Assembly (NCBI RefSeq): GCF_958298935.1
Contig: NC_084938.1
Coordinates: 8,191,501-8,255,500, forward strand
Length of the DNA stretch: 64,000 bases
Source of the DNA: Phragmites australis
Taxonomy: Eukaryota > Streptophyta > Magnoliopsida > Poales > Poaceae
Direction: 5' to 3'
The notes beneath the pieces are model-generated. The model ran no database searches. It worked only from the letters and a program-made list of their open reading frames with translations, and was not told the DNA's origin. The translations under genes were made by a program, and so were the position numbers. Below, one piece after another: positions 11,346 through 22,614 of the stretch. Position 1 is the stretch's first letter. Each line of letters begins with the position of its first letter.

Positions 11346-11535
11346 CACGACGCAACAGTCAAAAATTAAATAATCTGACTGACATGGCGTTCACGTAAAT
11401 GTGTCACCCAACTAACAGGCGACACGGTTGGTTGGGAATCCACGTCCACATCACGTGTCATCCTGTTGGTTAGGAGACACATTGATATGAATGCCACGTC
11501 GGTCTAGGTATTTAATTTCTGGTCATTGCACCATG

Positions 11536-12604
11536 AACTATGTGAAAAGAGTCATTAGTGACGGATGATAACAGGCATTAGTGACAGGTTCTGTACCCGT
11601 TACTCTTATCACATCACTAATGATAGATCATTAGTGATGGGTGATGACTCGTCACTATTGAGGTCATTAGTGATGATTTGTAACCGTGACCCATCACTAT
11701 TGATGGAACATTAGTGACGGATTGTAATCTTGACCCACACTAATGACCGATGAACATTTTTCGTATTTTTTGAACGCAAAAAAAGTCAAAAAAAATATTT
11801 TTCACCTGAGCTATCCTAACACAAACTCATCCCATATGCCTTACAAGCCACGCTTTTTACACATTATTTTCAAATTTATGTACCATAGGTATCAAACCCA
11901 CAACCTCCTCCTCGCGCGTAGCCACCTTACCACCTCTGCTATCACGTAGTTGTGATAGAAATCGGATATTTTATCCTTTTAACCTTCTTTATCAAAGGTC
12001 ATTAGTAATGCGTCGTAACCCTGACCCATCACTAATAACTAATTTTATCAAATTTCGTATTCTAGTGTTGTTGAGGTGAGAAAAAATAAGAGAAAAATAA
12101 AATAAAAAATAAAAATATTCACAAATACTGTCACTAGTGACTGGAGTTAGTCATTAGTGATGGATTATATGTTGACCCGTCACTAATGACTGATCTAGGA
12201 CGACCCATCACTGATGACCTAATCATTAATGACGGGCATTATGACCCGTCACTAATCACTGGCCTAGGATGACCCATCACTAATGACTGGCCTAGAATGA
12301 CCCGTCACTAATGATTGACCTAGAATGACCGATGACTCATCACTGATGACCTTATCATTAGTGACGGGTCACAACTTAACCTGTCACTGATGACTAGCCT
12401 AGAATGACAGGTCACAACTTGACCCGTCATTATTATCATCATTGACGGATCATGTTACGACTACCCGTTACTAATGACCACTCATTAATAACGGGTCTAT
12501 ATCTAGCTCCAATTAGAAGACACATTAGTGACGCGTCCTTATTGGACCGTGTTGAGCAACCGTCACTAAATGTGGTGTCTCCTTTGCTGGTTTCTTACGT
12601 AGTG
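11536..12604. mobile_element. Complete non-autonomous CACTA element (1,069 bp)
   Basis: The left end is AACTATGTGAAAAGA (first C of CACTA changed to A) and the right end is TTTCTTACGTAGTG. They are flanked by ATG at 11533-11535 and ATG at 12605-12607, the 3-bp target duplication made by CACTA transposases. Both sides carry dense direct and inverted AGTGACGGGTCA / TGACCCGTCACTA repeats (11565-11745 and 12000-12545), which bind transposase in this superfamily. There is no transposase gene. The middle (11780-12000) contains a tRNA-like stretch on the minus strand. It is the same family as the fragment at 99-1237 and the terminus at 41244-41407. Confidence 0.9.
11880..11955 (-). other. tRNA-like (SINE-like) segment inside CACTA
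   Basis: On the minus strand this reads GCAGAGGTGGTAAGGTGGC, about 30 bases, then GGTTGTGGGTTTGATACC. These resemble an A box (TGGYNNAGTGG type) and a B box (GGTTCGANNCC type). The equivalent place in the related fragment (plus strand, 1148-1200) reads GTGAAGTGGTAAGGTGG ... GTGAGTTCAATTTCC, so the pattern is conserved in the family. It may be a captured tRNA-derived SINE head. It is not a functional tRNA gene, since no cloverleaf was resolved. Confidence 0.35.
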
Positions 12605-12605
12605 A

Positions 12606-12775
12606 TGGGTCCCATAAAGTATCGTCCGTTGAATGGGTGACACTTGCTGTCGCCCTTCCAACGGCCGATGATAGCTTAGATGTGCAATATTTTAAAATAG
12701 ACATGTGTTTTTACAAATATTGAAAAATAAATAAATATATAAAAAAAATAAAAAAAACTCTGCAAAGCTCCATAT
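12606..12775 (-). repeat. Inverted-repeat arm (right) around CACTA
   Basis: Reverse-complement partner of 11200-11345, beginning just after the CACTA target duplication. The pairing is imperfect, with substitutions and a few small gaps, and includes an A/T-rich tract near 12720-12765. Confidence 0.6.
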
Positions 12776-13207
12776 TAAGATGCAGCCGACTAATAAACCC
12801 ACTCTGTATAGCCTCGACACACTGCAACTGTACTAAAGATAATGAGTTGATTATATAGTTGCTTGAATGGCCTTATAGTTGTGAACGTATATGTCTATAG
12901 ATTATACGAATGGTAATAAGCCGTGTAAAACATATGTTGGAGAGAAGTATATCGAAGCATTTTTTGTTAAAACATTATAGAATTATGATGCTATTTTGGC
13001 ATCATCAACACCTTTTTGAGCTCACTAGAGTGTTGAGAGGGATTAGTTTGAATGCACATATGAGGGACCAGCAGCTGACCTTGGCACCGGTGGCCAAAAG
13101 GCGTGTCAAATCGACACCATCGGAGAAGAAAACCGAAGCTGAGGTGGAGGTGGCGAAGGGGTCTCCAAATCCTGAGGGAGGTGGTGGAGGACACTTTGCG
13201 GTAATTC
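12776..13207. other. Spacer before the LINE
   Basis: No recognisable gene. The start of the LINE cannot be fixed and may lie anywhere between about 12900 and 13210. A 115-codon plus frame begins at 12910 and overlaps the next coding frame, so it could be LINE 5' leader. Confidence 0.35.
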
Positions 13208-13210
13208 GAT

Positions 13211-13603
13211 GTGAGTTACGACAAGGAGCTCCAACCTCTCGGCTCTGGCAGCGATAAGGATGAGGATTGGACTTCGGTTACTACTCGTCTAGCCAACCCT
13301 GTCAATCTGGATCCACTCCATGGGGTGAGACGAATCATTGGCTCCAGGTTTTGTAAAATTGCCAGCAGTTTTGACTCAGAGGAGGAAAGTGACACGGGAG
13401 GAGCGCAATTGATCTCGACGGAGAGCTTGGTGCGCACGATCGTTCAAGCTGGATACACAATTGAGGAGGTGGTTCTGGCAGAGAAAAGTTTGGATAGCCC
13501 ATCAGTGTGTGCAAAGGTGAGCTCCCTTGATTCACCTCCAGGAGATGCTGAAGGTCAGTGGACACTGGCGTGCAAGATCGTCAACGTAGTAGTTCAACAT
13601 TGA
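13211..13603 (+). pseudogene. LINE ORF1 N-terminal region
   Basis: A 130-codon open frame beginning MSYDKELQP, with acidic stretches (GSGSDKDEDW, SFDSEEESD) but no domain I can name. Its place at the head of the LINE, on the same strand and before the zinc-knuckle frame, suggests that it is the ORF1 N-terminus. After 13603 the frame is lost and resumes in pieces (13709-13969, then Gly-rich coding near 14027-14240). Confidence 0.45.
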
Positions 13604-14850
13604 CCATAGGGAGCCAAGACGTGGCGCAATCCTCTCCCACAATCAAGGATCTCACCAGTGCGTACTATGGGTGATGTAGTAGTCACCGACCGGTGATCGG
13701 GTTCACGATTGGGCTGGAGAAGTGACACTTCGGAAGCCACCGACGAGCGCGATTCTACTAGGTTACCGGAGACAACATCTAAGACATTTCAAAATTCGAA
13801 ACTTGCTAGGCCTCCAGATCACAAAACTCCTGCACCAAAATCAATGCCTAAAATTTCGTCCACGGTTATGATCCTGGGTGGGTCCATGTTGGTGCCATTT
13901 CGTTTGCTTTCGAGTTTGGGAAAACTTTTTGCAAAACGCGGCACGCTCCCTAGGGTTTTTCGTGATTAGGCATTCACATCCCCACCCTCGACAGTGGTGG
14001 TTGTAGCGATCTAGATCCTGACTCTAGTGCCACTCCAATCTAGCAGGCAAACCTATGTTGCAGTGGTCAGGCGCGGCATGGATGGCACGGGTAGCCAGGG
14101 TAATGATGTCAAAGGCAACACTAGGAATCAAGGTGGAGGTGTAGGTCATGTAGGCGGCCATGGTGGGTTTGGTCCCAACGGGAACAGTATCAACTACAAT
14201 GGTGGCTATGGCAGATATCAAGGGTTTTCTTTTGGCTAGGGCTATGGTGCATACGGCGGAGGTCACTATGAATGTAGTCCGGGCTTTGATCCGGGGTTCG
14301 AAGGCAACTTCAATGGCCATAGGAGAGGTTGACCACAACATCGGAGAGGACTCCATGGTGGTTTTGGAGCTCGTTGAGGAGCTTTTGGAGGTCATCAGCC
14401 GCATGGTTATGGAGGTGCCCCTCATGGACATACGCATGTGGCACCAGCGGTGACTCCTCCTACGGCGATGGCACCTCCTCCCTTGGTGCATCCATACTGG
14501 CAGTAGCTCTTCCTGCAGTACCACTCCAATAGCCAACACCACTGCAAGCATCAACCGCAGTGCTACCACATACCATGGTGCATCCAGTAACCCCTACGAT
14601 AACGATTACATCAGCTACACAAGTAGATACAGTAACAGATCTACAAGGTGCACCATCGATCACTGCAGTGTTCACAGCTCCACAGCCACCCTTGCAGTCC
14701 AGTGCTGCAATAGTGCAAGGAACAATGATTGGGTAAGTTCAAGGTGGATCAGGGGTGCTGGTTAAGAGAGATGTTCTAGGTGATGGAGAAAAAGAGGGTA
14801 TAGGGAAGAAGAAGTCAGTCACTCTTTAGAGTATTATTCTCAAAACAACG

Positions 14851-15426
14851 GTGGCGATTGAGGCAGGCACTTTGGTGGCTGCTGGGAAACAAAAGCAGAA
14901 ATATTACTTTCACTGTGCCACGAAGGGACATGCTACAAAGGAATGCAATGCGGTCCTCTATTGTGAAGTGTGTGATAATAATGAACATATGACTCACAAG
15001 TATCCAGTGTCGAAGGAACCTAGACCGGTGGTTATTTCTATAGGTTATGCTGCTAAGGGCCTTGGATTCTACTACATTCTATATGCCGATTTTGCAGAAG
15101 TCAATAATGATCAAAACACAATATTGGTTCAGGTGGAGGGAGGAATGTTGAGTGCAAGTCAGCTAGTCACTCAGTTGCAGCATCTTGTACCCAGTCCATG
15201 GGATTGGGAGATTGATGCAAAGGATGCACATTCGTTCATTGCTCCTTTCCCATCCGAAGAGGATCTTCAATGGGCTATAGGTTCCGGGAGTGCCAACATT
15301 AAAGATCATGGTGTCCATCTAACTTTTGAAGAAAATAAAGAAGAGCAAGATGGGATACTGCTTCCTAAGGTTTGGATGAGGGTTATGAATTTGCCAAAGA
15401 ATTTGAGAAAACATCCAATTTTATGA
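14851..15426 (+). pseudogene. LINE ORF1 nucleic-acid-binding region (CCHC-like)
   Basis: A 191-codon frame. Residues about 22-37 contain a CCHC zinc-knuckle relic (HCATKGHATKEC) in which the first cysteine is replaced by tyrosine. A second one (CEVCDNNEHMTHKY) has its last cysteine lost. After them comes a DUF4283-like segment (VQVEGGMLSASQLVTQL ... WDWEIDAKDAHSFIAPFPS). Plant L1 ORF1 and related zinc-knuckle proteins bind the element RNA. Both fingers appear damaged. The frame stops at 15426 and homologous coding continues in another frame to about 15600. Confidence 0.7.
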
Positions 15427-15885
15427 GCTTTGGGCTTTATGTTTGGGGCAACTCAGTCCATGGACATGGTGGCATCAAAAGCTAATAACTTTGGCCGATT
15501 TAAAGTTGGGGTTGTTAATCCTATGCTAATTCCTGAGACTATGGATGTGGTCATCGGAAAGCCATATTTCAAGCTTATGTGATTCCGGCCATGCTCAGCA
15601 AGGAACCTGTGGCCCAGGATGAAGCTACTTCTACCAGCATGGTTGGGCTATCAGCCACTGCGCCTGATGATGAGGAAATGGAGACCTGGATTAGGTTTGG
15701 GACGACTGGCGAGAGAAGTCCATCGCAAATGAGTCACCAAGGAGCAGGACGGCGTGCAGTAGCTGGGCTTCGTGCTACTGCTTGAGCAGCAGGAGCTGTT
15801 GGCCCAGGTCTAGCTGCAGCTCCCTATGGATGACTATGCTGGGGCAGGCAAGGGGCCGAACCACTAAGGAATCAACAAAAGCAAG

Positions 15886-16275
15886 GTGCATTCCCTGGTG
15901 ACGGAGTTCGTAGGCCCACTGCTAGTCCGTTGGAGCAAGAGAAGGGAGGCAACAACGCATGAGGATTCCATGGAGCAGGCACAAAGGAGAGTTGCATGGC
16001 TTAACTTGGAGGAACCAGCGGGTAATAAATTTGAAAATTCCATTATCTCTTATTCTAATGTCCACATATCTTCTAATATTCAAAACATAGGAATTTCTAT
16101 GGGTAAGAATATAGAATGCTTTGTTGATTTACTTAACAAAATAGAGATGGATAGATTCATAATTGCTCTGTCAGCCTCAAGTAAAGTTTCGAAGTTAGAG
16201 ATTAATGAATTTATAGATGAGCAAAATGATGAAATAGACAACCTAACTCTTGGTCACTTATGTGGTGACTCTTAA
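15886..16275 (+). pseudogene. LINE ORF1 C-terminal / linker frame
   Basis: A 129-codon frame between the ORF1 core and the endonuclease, rich in Asn, Ile and Asp. It ends in EFIDEQNDEIDNLTLG followed by a stop. No domain is recognised. Position, strand and the short gap to ORF2 at 16412 argue that it is LINE sequence rather than an independent gene. Confidence 0.4.
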
Positions 16276-16411
16276 TGGAGGAGGTCATGGATGAGGGCAC
16301 TGATTACTCTATTGTTGAGTTACAACAAGCCTCTCTGAAAAAATCTAGTTCCTCAAAATCTAAAAAAGCTCATAAGAACATAGTGGCAAATAAACAATCT
16401 TTTGTTTCAGC

Positions 16412-17100
16412 ATGAAAGGAATCTTTTGGAATAGCAATGGTCTTCATGACTTGGCTAAATATAGGTTCCTTTTGGATACGGCTAGAGAGCAACAACTAGA
16501 CTTTATTGCCATCCTCAAGAAAGGTAAAAGGAAATTCTCATATGCTAATTTAAACAATTTTTGTGGTGGCAGAAGTTTTCTTTGGCATTGGTCAGAGCCT
16601 CGAGGTAGATCAGGAGGTATTCTGTTAGGTGTGAATATGGAGGTTTTTGATCGGGTAGTATTTCTATGGGCGACTTTTATGTAAAATTCCACCTTAGAAA
16701 CAAGGACGATGGATTCCAATGGATTTAGGTAGCGGTATATGGGGCAGCACAACCAGAATACAAGGAAGCTTTCTTAATTGAATTTGTTCATCCTTGCAGT
16801 TTAGAAACGTTGTCCATTTTTGTTAGGGGGGATTTCAATATTATTGGTAGCCCTGATGATAAAAATAATGACAGATATGATGGAAGAATGCCTTTCTTGT
16901 TTGATGCCATTATAAATGGTTTGAATTTGAGAGAGTTAGAATTATCAGGTCGTAAATACACATGGGCGACTTCTATACAAGTCCCTATGTATGAAAAATT
17001 AGATCGCATTCTTGTGAGCACAAAATGGGAACAAAAAATCCTACTTTCTACGGTGCAAGCTTTACCAAGGGAAATCTCTGACCATCCTGCTGTTGCTTAA
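16412..17100 (+). pseudogene. LINE ORF2 endonuclease domain
   Basis: The frame starts MKGIFWNSNGLHDLAKYRF, the standard beginning of plant L1 ORF2 (exonuclease-endonuclease-phosphatase fold), with WHWSEPRGRSGGILLG near 16585. A stop at 16682-16684 and a shift interrupt it. It resumes at 16810 with RGDFNIIGSPDDKNNDRYDG and ends in REISDHPAVA, whose SDH motif carries the catalytic His. This enzyme would nick target DNA for target-primed reverse transcription. Residue E of the 'LLET' motif appears lost (ILKKGKRK), a second disabling change. Confidence 0.85.
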
Positions 17101-18704
17101 CACAAGAAAGTCTTCTCATCATGTTAACCAACCATTGCTCAGATTTGAATTAAGGTTAACACGCGGAGGCTTTGAAGACATAGTGACAGAGGTATGGAAA
17201 AAGGAGAACATAGGCAAAACACCATTAGAAAAGTGGCAATTTAAGATTAGAAGATTGAGGAAATTTTTGAAAGGATGGGCAAAAAATTCCATTAGAAAAT
17301 ACATCAAGGAAAAACAAGAAACTATTGCACAGCTAGCCAACTGGATAAAAAAGACTGAGTGTCTTACATTAACACCCTCAGAAGTAGAGCTTAAGCATCG
17401 TCTAAAAGAAAAGCTAGCCGATTTGTTAAGGGAGGAGGAGATTCATTTCCTCCAAAGATTCAAAACAAAAGGGCTGTTGGAAGGCGATAATAATATGAAA
17501 TACTTTCAGTTGGTTACTAATGGAAGACATTGGAAAACAAGGATTTTTCTATTAGAACAAGAGGAGGGGATTATTGTAGGTGAAGAAAATCTTAAGAGAT
17601 ACATTAAAAAATTCTATAAAGGTCTATGTGGACCTTCAGAATGTAATGAATTCTCTATGGAGGAATCATGTACCGATGACATTCCAAAAGTTTCAAATGT
17701 AGAGAATGAATTGTCAACAGCGCCTTTTTCAAAAAAAAATAATAGATGCAATATTCTAGATGGAACATAACAAATCTCCTGGTCCTGATGGCTTCCCAGC
17801 TAAATTCTATCAAAGATTCTAGGAGGTCATTAAAAATGATTTGATTGAGATATTTCATGTGTTGCATAAAGGGCAATTGCCTCTCTTTAGTATTAATATC
17901 GGTATAATCACGTTGCTACCAAAGTGAAAAAAATCAAAACAAATTCAGCAATATAGGCCCATATGCCTCTTAAATGTTAGTTTTAAGTTTTTACAAAAGT
18001 CATAACAAACAGGATCAATTTGGTAGCACATAAGATCATTATGGATATATTACGGAAGGTGTAGTTATTTTACATGAAACAATCTACGAAATGCATAGGA
18101 AGAAATAGAATGGGGTGATCCTTCAATTAGATTTTGAGAAGGCTTACGATAAAGTGAAATGGCCATTTCTCCAGCAAGCCTTACATATGAAAGGTTTCTC
18201 TCCTACTTGGTGTAAATGGATAGAAAACATCATAACAAAAGGCAATGTAGGAGTGAAGGTCAATGACGATTTGGGTCATTTTTTTCAAACCAAAAAAAGG
18301 CTTATACAGGGGATCCTCTCTCACCAATCTTGTTTAATATTGTAGCGGACATGTTAGCTATTTTAGTTGAAAGGGCCAAGGAGGTATATCAAATATCAGG
18401 TGTAGTACCCTATTTGGTGGATAACGGGCTCTCAGTTTTGCAATACACTGACGATACAATTATTTTTATGGATCATAATTTCAAAAAGGCCAAAAATATG
18501 AAACTTGTGTATGTGCATTTGAACAATTATCTAGCCTTAAAATCAATTTCCATAAGAGTGAAATGTTTTGTTATGGGGATGCAAAACAATATGAGCATGT
18601 TTATTCACAAATGTTTGGTTGTGATATGGGATCATATCCCTTTAGATAGCTTGGAATTCCTATACATAATAAGCGAATTACTAATAAAGATTGGAGAGAG
18701 GTAG
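17093..18704 (+). pseudogene. LINE ORF2 reverse transcriptase
   Basis: The 225-codon frame 17093-17770 is the linker before RT (FLQRFKTKGLLEGDNNMKYF, the usual 'W-x-x-x-GD-x-NTxFF' site). After shifts near 17770-18110 the palm appears: LQLDFEKAYDKVKW (18118-18160) holds the first catalytic Asp. QGILS (about 18306) corresponds to QGDPLSP with residues lost. YTDDTIIF at 18444-18467 is the catalytic DD pair. The frames are broken between these motifs. It copies element RNA in active L1s but cannot here. Confidence 0.85.
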
Positions 18705-18766
18705 AAGAAGGATTTCAAAAGAAACTGAACTATTGGAAAGGAAAACACCTCTCTGTAGGTGGTCGT

Positions 18767-19600
18767 TTGATGCTAATAAATTCTGTCTTCAGTAGCTTAT
18801 CTACGTTTATGTTGCCTTTTTTTGAGGTTCCAAGAGAGATCCTCAAAAATTGGACTACTATAGATCAATATTCTTTTGGCAAAGTAAAGAGCATAAAAAG
18901 AAATATAGGCTTTGCAATTGGAACATTCTATGTACACCTAAGGATCAAGGAGGGTTAGGTATCCTCAATCTGGATGTACAGAATAGTTATCTTTTAAGCA
19001 AATGGCTATTTAAGCTAATTAATGAAGATGGGATTTGACAAAGACTTCTAGAAATAAATACCTATAGACCAAAACAATAGCTCAAGTCGACAAAAACCTT
19101 AGGGACTCGCATTTCTGGTCGGGCCTAATGAAGGTTGAACAAGAATTCTTGTCACTAGGCTCATTTAAGCTTCAAAATGGTACACAGATTGGGTTCTGGG
19201 AAGATGTTTGGCTTCATTGCACTATGTTAAAAGCACAATATCCTATGCTTTATAATGTAGTGTACAATAAAAAGTCTACTGTTGCACAGGTTCTCAACTC
19301 AAACCCGCTTAACGTCTCCTTTCTTAGAGCTCTAGTGGGTAATAAGTTCTTAGCCTCGTACGAGTTGGTTATAAGAATTGCAAATGTTCATCTTAGTGAC
19401 TAGCATGACACATTTCATTGGTCGTTACATCAGAATGGCATTTTTTCTGTGCAATCCATGTACAGGGCTTTGATTAATAATGGGATTAGACCTACTAATA
19501 GCAGCATATAGAAGCTCAAAATCCCCTTGAAGATTAAAATTTTCTTGTGGTATCTAAAACAAGGTGGTTTTAGCTAAAGATAATCTTATGAGAAAATAGT
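18767..19600 (+). pseudogene. LINE ORF2 C-terminal region (thumb and zf-RVT)
   Basis: Frames 18767-19038 give MLINSVFSSLSTFMLPFF and FFWQSKEHKKKYRLCNWNILCTPKDQGGLGILNL, the conserved post-RT segment of plant L1s. 19128-19403 follows (GTQIGFWEDVWL), then a zf-RVT-like section that decays after 19420. Several stops separate them. A last fragment (19679-19867) contains WLNGIDVKLKKHIFIGASAMYWAVWLSRND-type sequence seen near the end of plant L1 ORF2. Confidence 0.75.
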
Positions 19601-20215
19601 GGAAAGATTATCTTAAATATTGTTTTTGTAATTCTACTAAAATAATACAACATCTCTTTTGCAAGATTTATTTGGTGAGTGGTTCAAGTTTCTATTGGTC
19701 TTCATCCTCCATCTATTATCGCTAACATGTTGGGTTTATGGCTAAATGGGATAGATGTAAAACTTAAGAAACATATCTTCATTGGAGCAAGTGCTATGTA
19801 CTGGGCGGTCTGGTTAAGTCGCAATGATGTGGTTTTTGATAAATCTATAGTTCACTCTCCTATGTAGGTAATTTTCAGTTGCACCCATTGGATACGCTTC
19901 TAGATAGGATTGCAAAAGGAGAACAAACATCCCCATACAATAGTTGTTTGCCATCTTTTGGAATCAACAAGATCAATCGGACTGGCTCTTGGCCGTTTAT
20001 GGAGATATTTGCCAAGTATGGGTGAATATTTAGCAACAGAATTTGTCCTACATAAGTTTTGTCGATGGCTTACTTTTTATTAGACTGGTTGCAACTTGTT
20101 GGTGTTTTTGCTAATCGCTCAAATATTGTCATAATGGATGGCAACATGTATCTATTGGTGCAGAGGCTGGGACAATAACTATTCCGTTATTTAAAAGAAC
20201 ACCTTGCTGTCTTCA

Positions 20216-20627
20216 CCGGCTGAAGAGCCACTGCCATTCTGCCATATCAACGGGATGGGCGATGGCCTTTGGAGAGTTCAGGCCCAGGTTTTTGCAGTAC
20301 CCTCCCTTGTTGAAGTACCACCAGCATATCCACTCCGCCTGGCAGCAATGATTCAATGATTCCTGTAGAATTTCATCGCCTTCACAACGAAGGAGGCTGC
20401 AGGAAGGAGACTTCACAACTAACTTTCGACTTAGAATGATGCCACTCTGGGACAACTGCACACCCACCTCCTGCAGAGCCGTCTGAGGAGCAACATGGCA
20501 TTCCAAGCCTTCTCTCTCCTTTGCCTGCTCCCGAACCAGTGTGGCCATTATCCATCTCCTGGGGATGGCTGTAACACCTTGCCTCTAATATTCACTTATA
20601 GTTCAGTACACCTATGGGGTGGATTCA
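20216..20627 (-). other. Orphan segment between LINE and CACTA, open on minus
   Basis: A 111-codon minus frame (20213-20548) and an 86-codon plus frame (20495-20755) overlap here. The minus frame (MATLVREQAKEREGLEC...) shows no domain I recognise. It does not continue the CACTA ORF2 reading across the terminus at 20628, and it is not L1. GC content is higher than in the flanking LINE. It may be the original host sequence, or a piece of an older element. Confidence 0.3.
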
Positions 20628-20806
20628 CACTACTACAAAAACTATTTTTAGAGGCGGATCATAACTTATCTGCACAGGCGTTTAGCAAACCCGCCTGCGA
20701 TCGAATGCCTGTGGAAATAGACGATTTCCACAGGTGCAAAAAAGACCGCCTGTGAAAACCTATTATCACAAGGGGTTCACATAAGAAACCGCCTGTGATA
20801 ATCGAT
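20628..20806 (+). repeat. CACTA terminus and subterminal repeats
   Basis: Terminal inverted repeat beginning CACTACTACAAAAAC, then GGCGGATC... and three or four direct or inverted copies of a (C/G)ACAGGCGGT / ACCGCCTGTG motif. It joins the coding remnant of ORF2 directly at about 20806, cutting it after TPEGK. That implies an internal deletion of the usual stretch between ORF2 and the terminus. Confidence 0.8.
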
Positions 20807-22614
20807 TTACCCTCAGGTGTGCTGATGTCTAGCTTGTACTTCATAAAAAGTGGTTGTACCGAGTCCACTTGTACCTTGGCGTAACCGGCCGGAATGTCTT
20901 GAGTATGAAACACACGGCCTGGAATGGACTGGCCCGTGGCAGCCTCGACAGTGAAGTCTCCCTTGCTGACTAGAACATGTAGTATGCAAGGGGTAGCTAC
21001 TGTGATATCATCCACAGGATATCTTTGGTTATCGACCTACGTGGATCCGATGTTGCTCCGAAAGCCTGGGCTGGTTGGTTGCTCTATCATCACTAATGCC
21101 GCCATTTCCTTCTTCTTTTCATTCCACATTTTCATGAACTGGACCTTAATCTATTCTTGTATCTCTCTCGCCAGGGTCTTCTTATATCTATTACGAGTCT
21201 TATACTGGCCCGCAACATCTGTGAACCCATACTTCCAGCCCACTTTTGATCCGATGTCTCGAGTACGATTCGGGTGTTTCTTGTTCCTCAAGGCCTTGGT
21301 AAGCAGATCATTCTCCCTGTCAGGCTCTAGAGACCCTTCGTTAGCAATCTCTGGAATGGTCTGGGCCACTTCCATGGTCTCGGGGCTTTTGAAGGCTAAG
21401 TCCCCAGACTCAGTTCGTTCTGACCGAGCATAGACCCAGTTCCTGCTTCTCTCGTCACAATTTTCCAAAGGGTTGGGTTTCCCAGCCCGGGCAGCCTCTT
21501 CTTCTTGTCTCCTCCATTTAGAAATTTTGGGGGCATACCCAGACGAGCCTAGGTGATGGTGGTACTTGTTTTTCTTCGCAAGGTGCTTGAACGATTCACC
21601 CAGTTTGATGGCCTCAAGTGCGGTCTTCTGCCTAAAAAACTCTACCCATTGATCTGGCGTAATCTTTCCGTATTTATTAAAGGGTACCAAGTTCTTCTTC
21701 ACGAAGTTCTTATTCAGCTCACTCTTCCAGCCCCGGAAGCTCTTTCCCATAGTTTTCAATGCATTCTGCTTGAGGGCTTCCTCTGTTCCTAAGGGGAATC
21801 GGATGGTTATCTGCAATGTTGCCCACAGGAACTCCTTCGTCTCATCCGGCAACAACCACCAATCAGTTATTGTGATTGGGGCATACTCCTTCACAAGAAA
21901 GTAGCAAATGTTGCAGAATTTGGCGCATGCCTCACGAGGTGCAACAGGCTCCCCTTCAACACCAACTTGCATTATTGTATAAGTGCCGGACAGCAACTTG
22001 TTTTTGCTTCGCTCGCCCCATCTTCATTTCAGCGTACCCCCAGAGGGACCCGAAGTTTCGAGCACAGAGGGTGCGGAAGGTTGTGGCGCAGATGATCAAC
22101 GCGATGATCTTTGCACCCTCACCATCTAGAGAGAAAAAAAAGGAGAGTTGACATAAACAAAAAATATTCCTCCATTTAATTTAGAAGTATAAAATGCATT
22201 GACTCAGCTAAATACCTCTTCGACGGGATCATAGTCGTTGTCACTTTCCCGAGGTCGGCCCTCCTGCTCGCACAGAACAGGGCTCGGGCTGTGATACGAG
22301 CCCGAGCTTTCGCTGCTATCGGAGGAGGACGACTGGTGCGGTCTTGGGCTCCTATCCGACCTCCTGCTTGTATCTGCCCCATCTTGTGCTAGGGCACCCT
22401 CTATTGGGAGCGACCTCTGTGCCAAAGAGGCCTCTATTGCAAGTGTCCTCTGTACCGGGGCGCCCTCTATTGTGAGCGGCCTCTGTGCCATGGAGGCCTC
22501 TATTGCGAGCGTCCTCTGTACCGGGGCGCCCTCTATTGCGAGCGGGCTTGGGCTCCTATCCGACCTCCTGCTTCCTTCTAGTTTCTTAGCGGTAACTATT
22601 CTCTTCTGCCCCAT
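20807..22614 (-). pseudogene. CACTA second ORF (Transposase_24 / Ptta-En/Spm type)
   Basis: The first exon (22614 to about 22218) begins MGQKRIVTAKK and holds five 11-residue repeats, a Ser-rich stretch and DNDYDPVEE, followed by donor GTATTT. An acceptor TTTCTCTCTAG lies near 22130. The next exon, with a shift near 22000, gives an open frame 21151-21996. It includes EYAPITITDWWLLPDETKEF, then PLGTEEALKQNALKTMGKSF, and KNKYHHHLGSSGYAPKISKW, the pattern of the plant Transposase_24 family. Further on (20807-21015) is a DUF8039-like end: PGRVFHTQDIPAGYAKVQVD. A stop after AREIQE and the terminal deletion break it. In active CACTAs the product assists the TNP2 transposase. Confidence 0.75.
22378..22542 (-). 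repeat. 33-bp tandem repeat coding an 11-residue repeat
   Basis: Five successive 33-bp units in frame encode variants of LAIEGAPVQRT and LAIEASMAQRP. Alternate units are most alike, so the higher-order period is 66 bp. They lie in the first exon of the CACTA second ORF. Near-identity of alternate units suggests recent unequal exchange. Confidence 0.8.

Larger units (their letters stand above)
13208..20215 (+). mobile_element. Degenerate L1-type LINE
   Basis: This non-LTR retrotransposon is on the plus strand. It has an ORF1-like region with zinc-knuckle residues (13211-15600), then an ORF2 with apurinic endonuclease (16412-17100), reverse transcriptase (17093-18704) and a C-terminal zf-RVT region (18767-19600). 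The 3' end resembles plant L1 tails (ATAACTATTCCGTTATTT near 20176-20195), but no poly(A) or target duplication is visible. At least ten stops or frameshifts divide the frames. Codon use is A/T-rich compared with the gypsy element. It is inactive and old. Confidence 0.85.

Noticed and set aside
11880..11955. A genuine tRNA gene
   Set aside because: Only box-like motifs are present; acceptor and anticodon stems cannot be formed.
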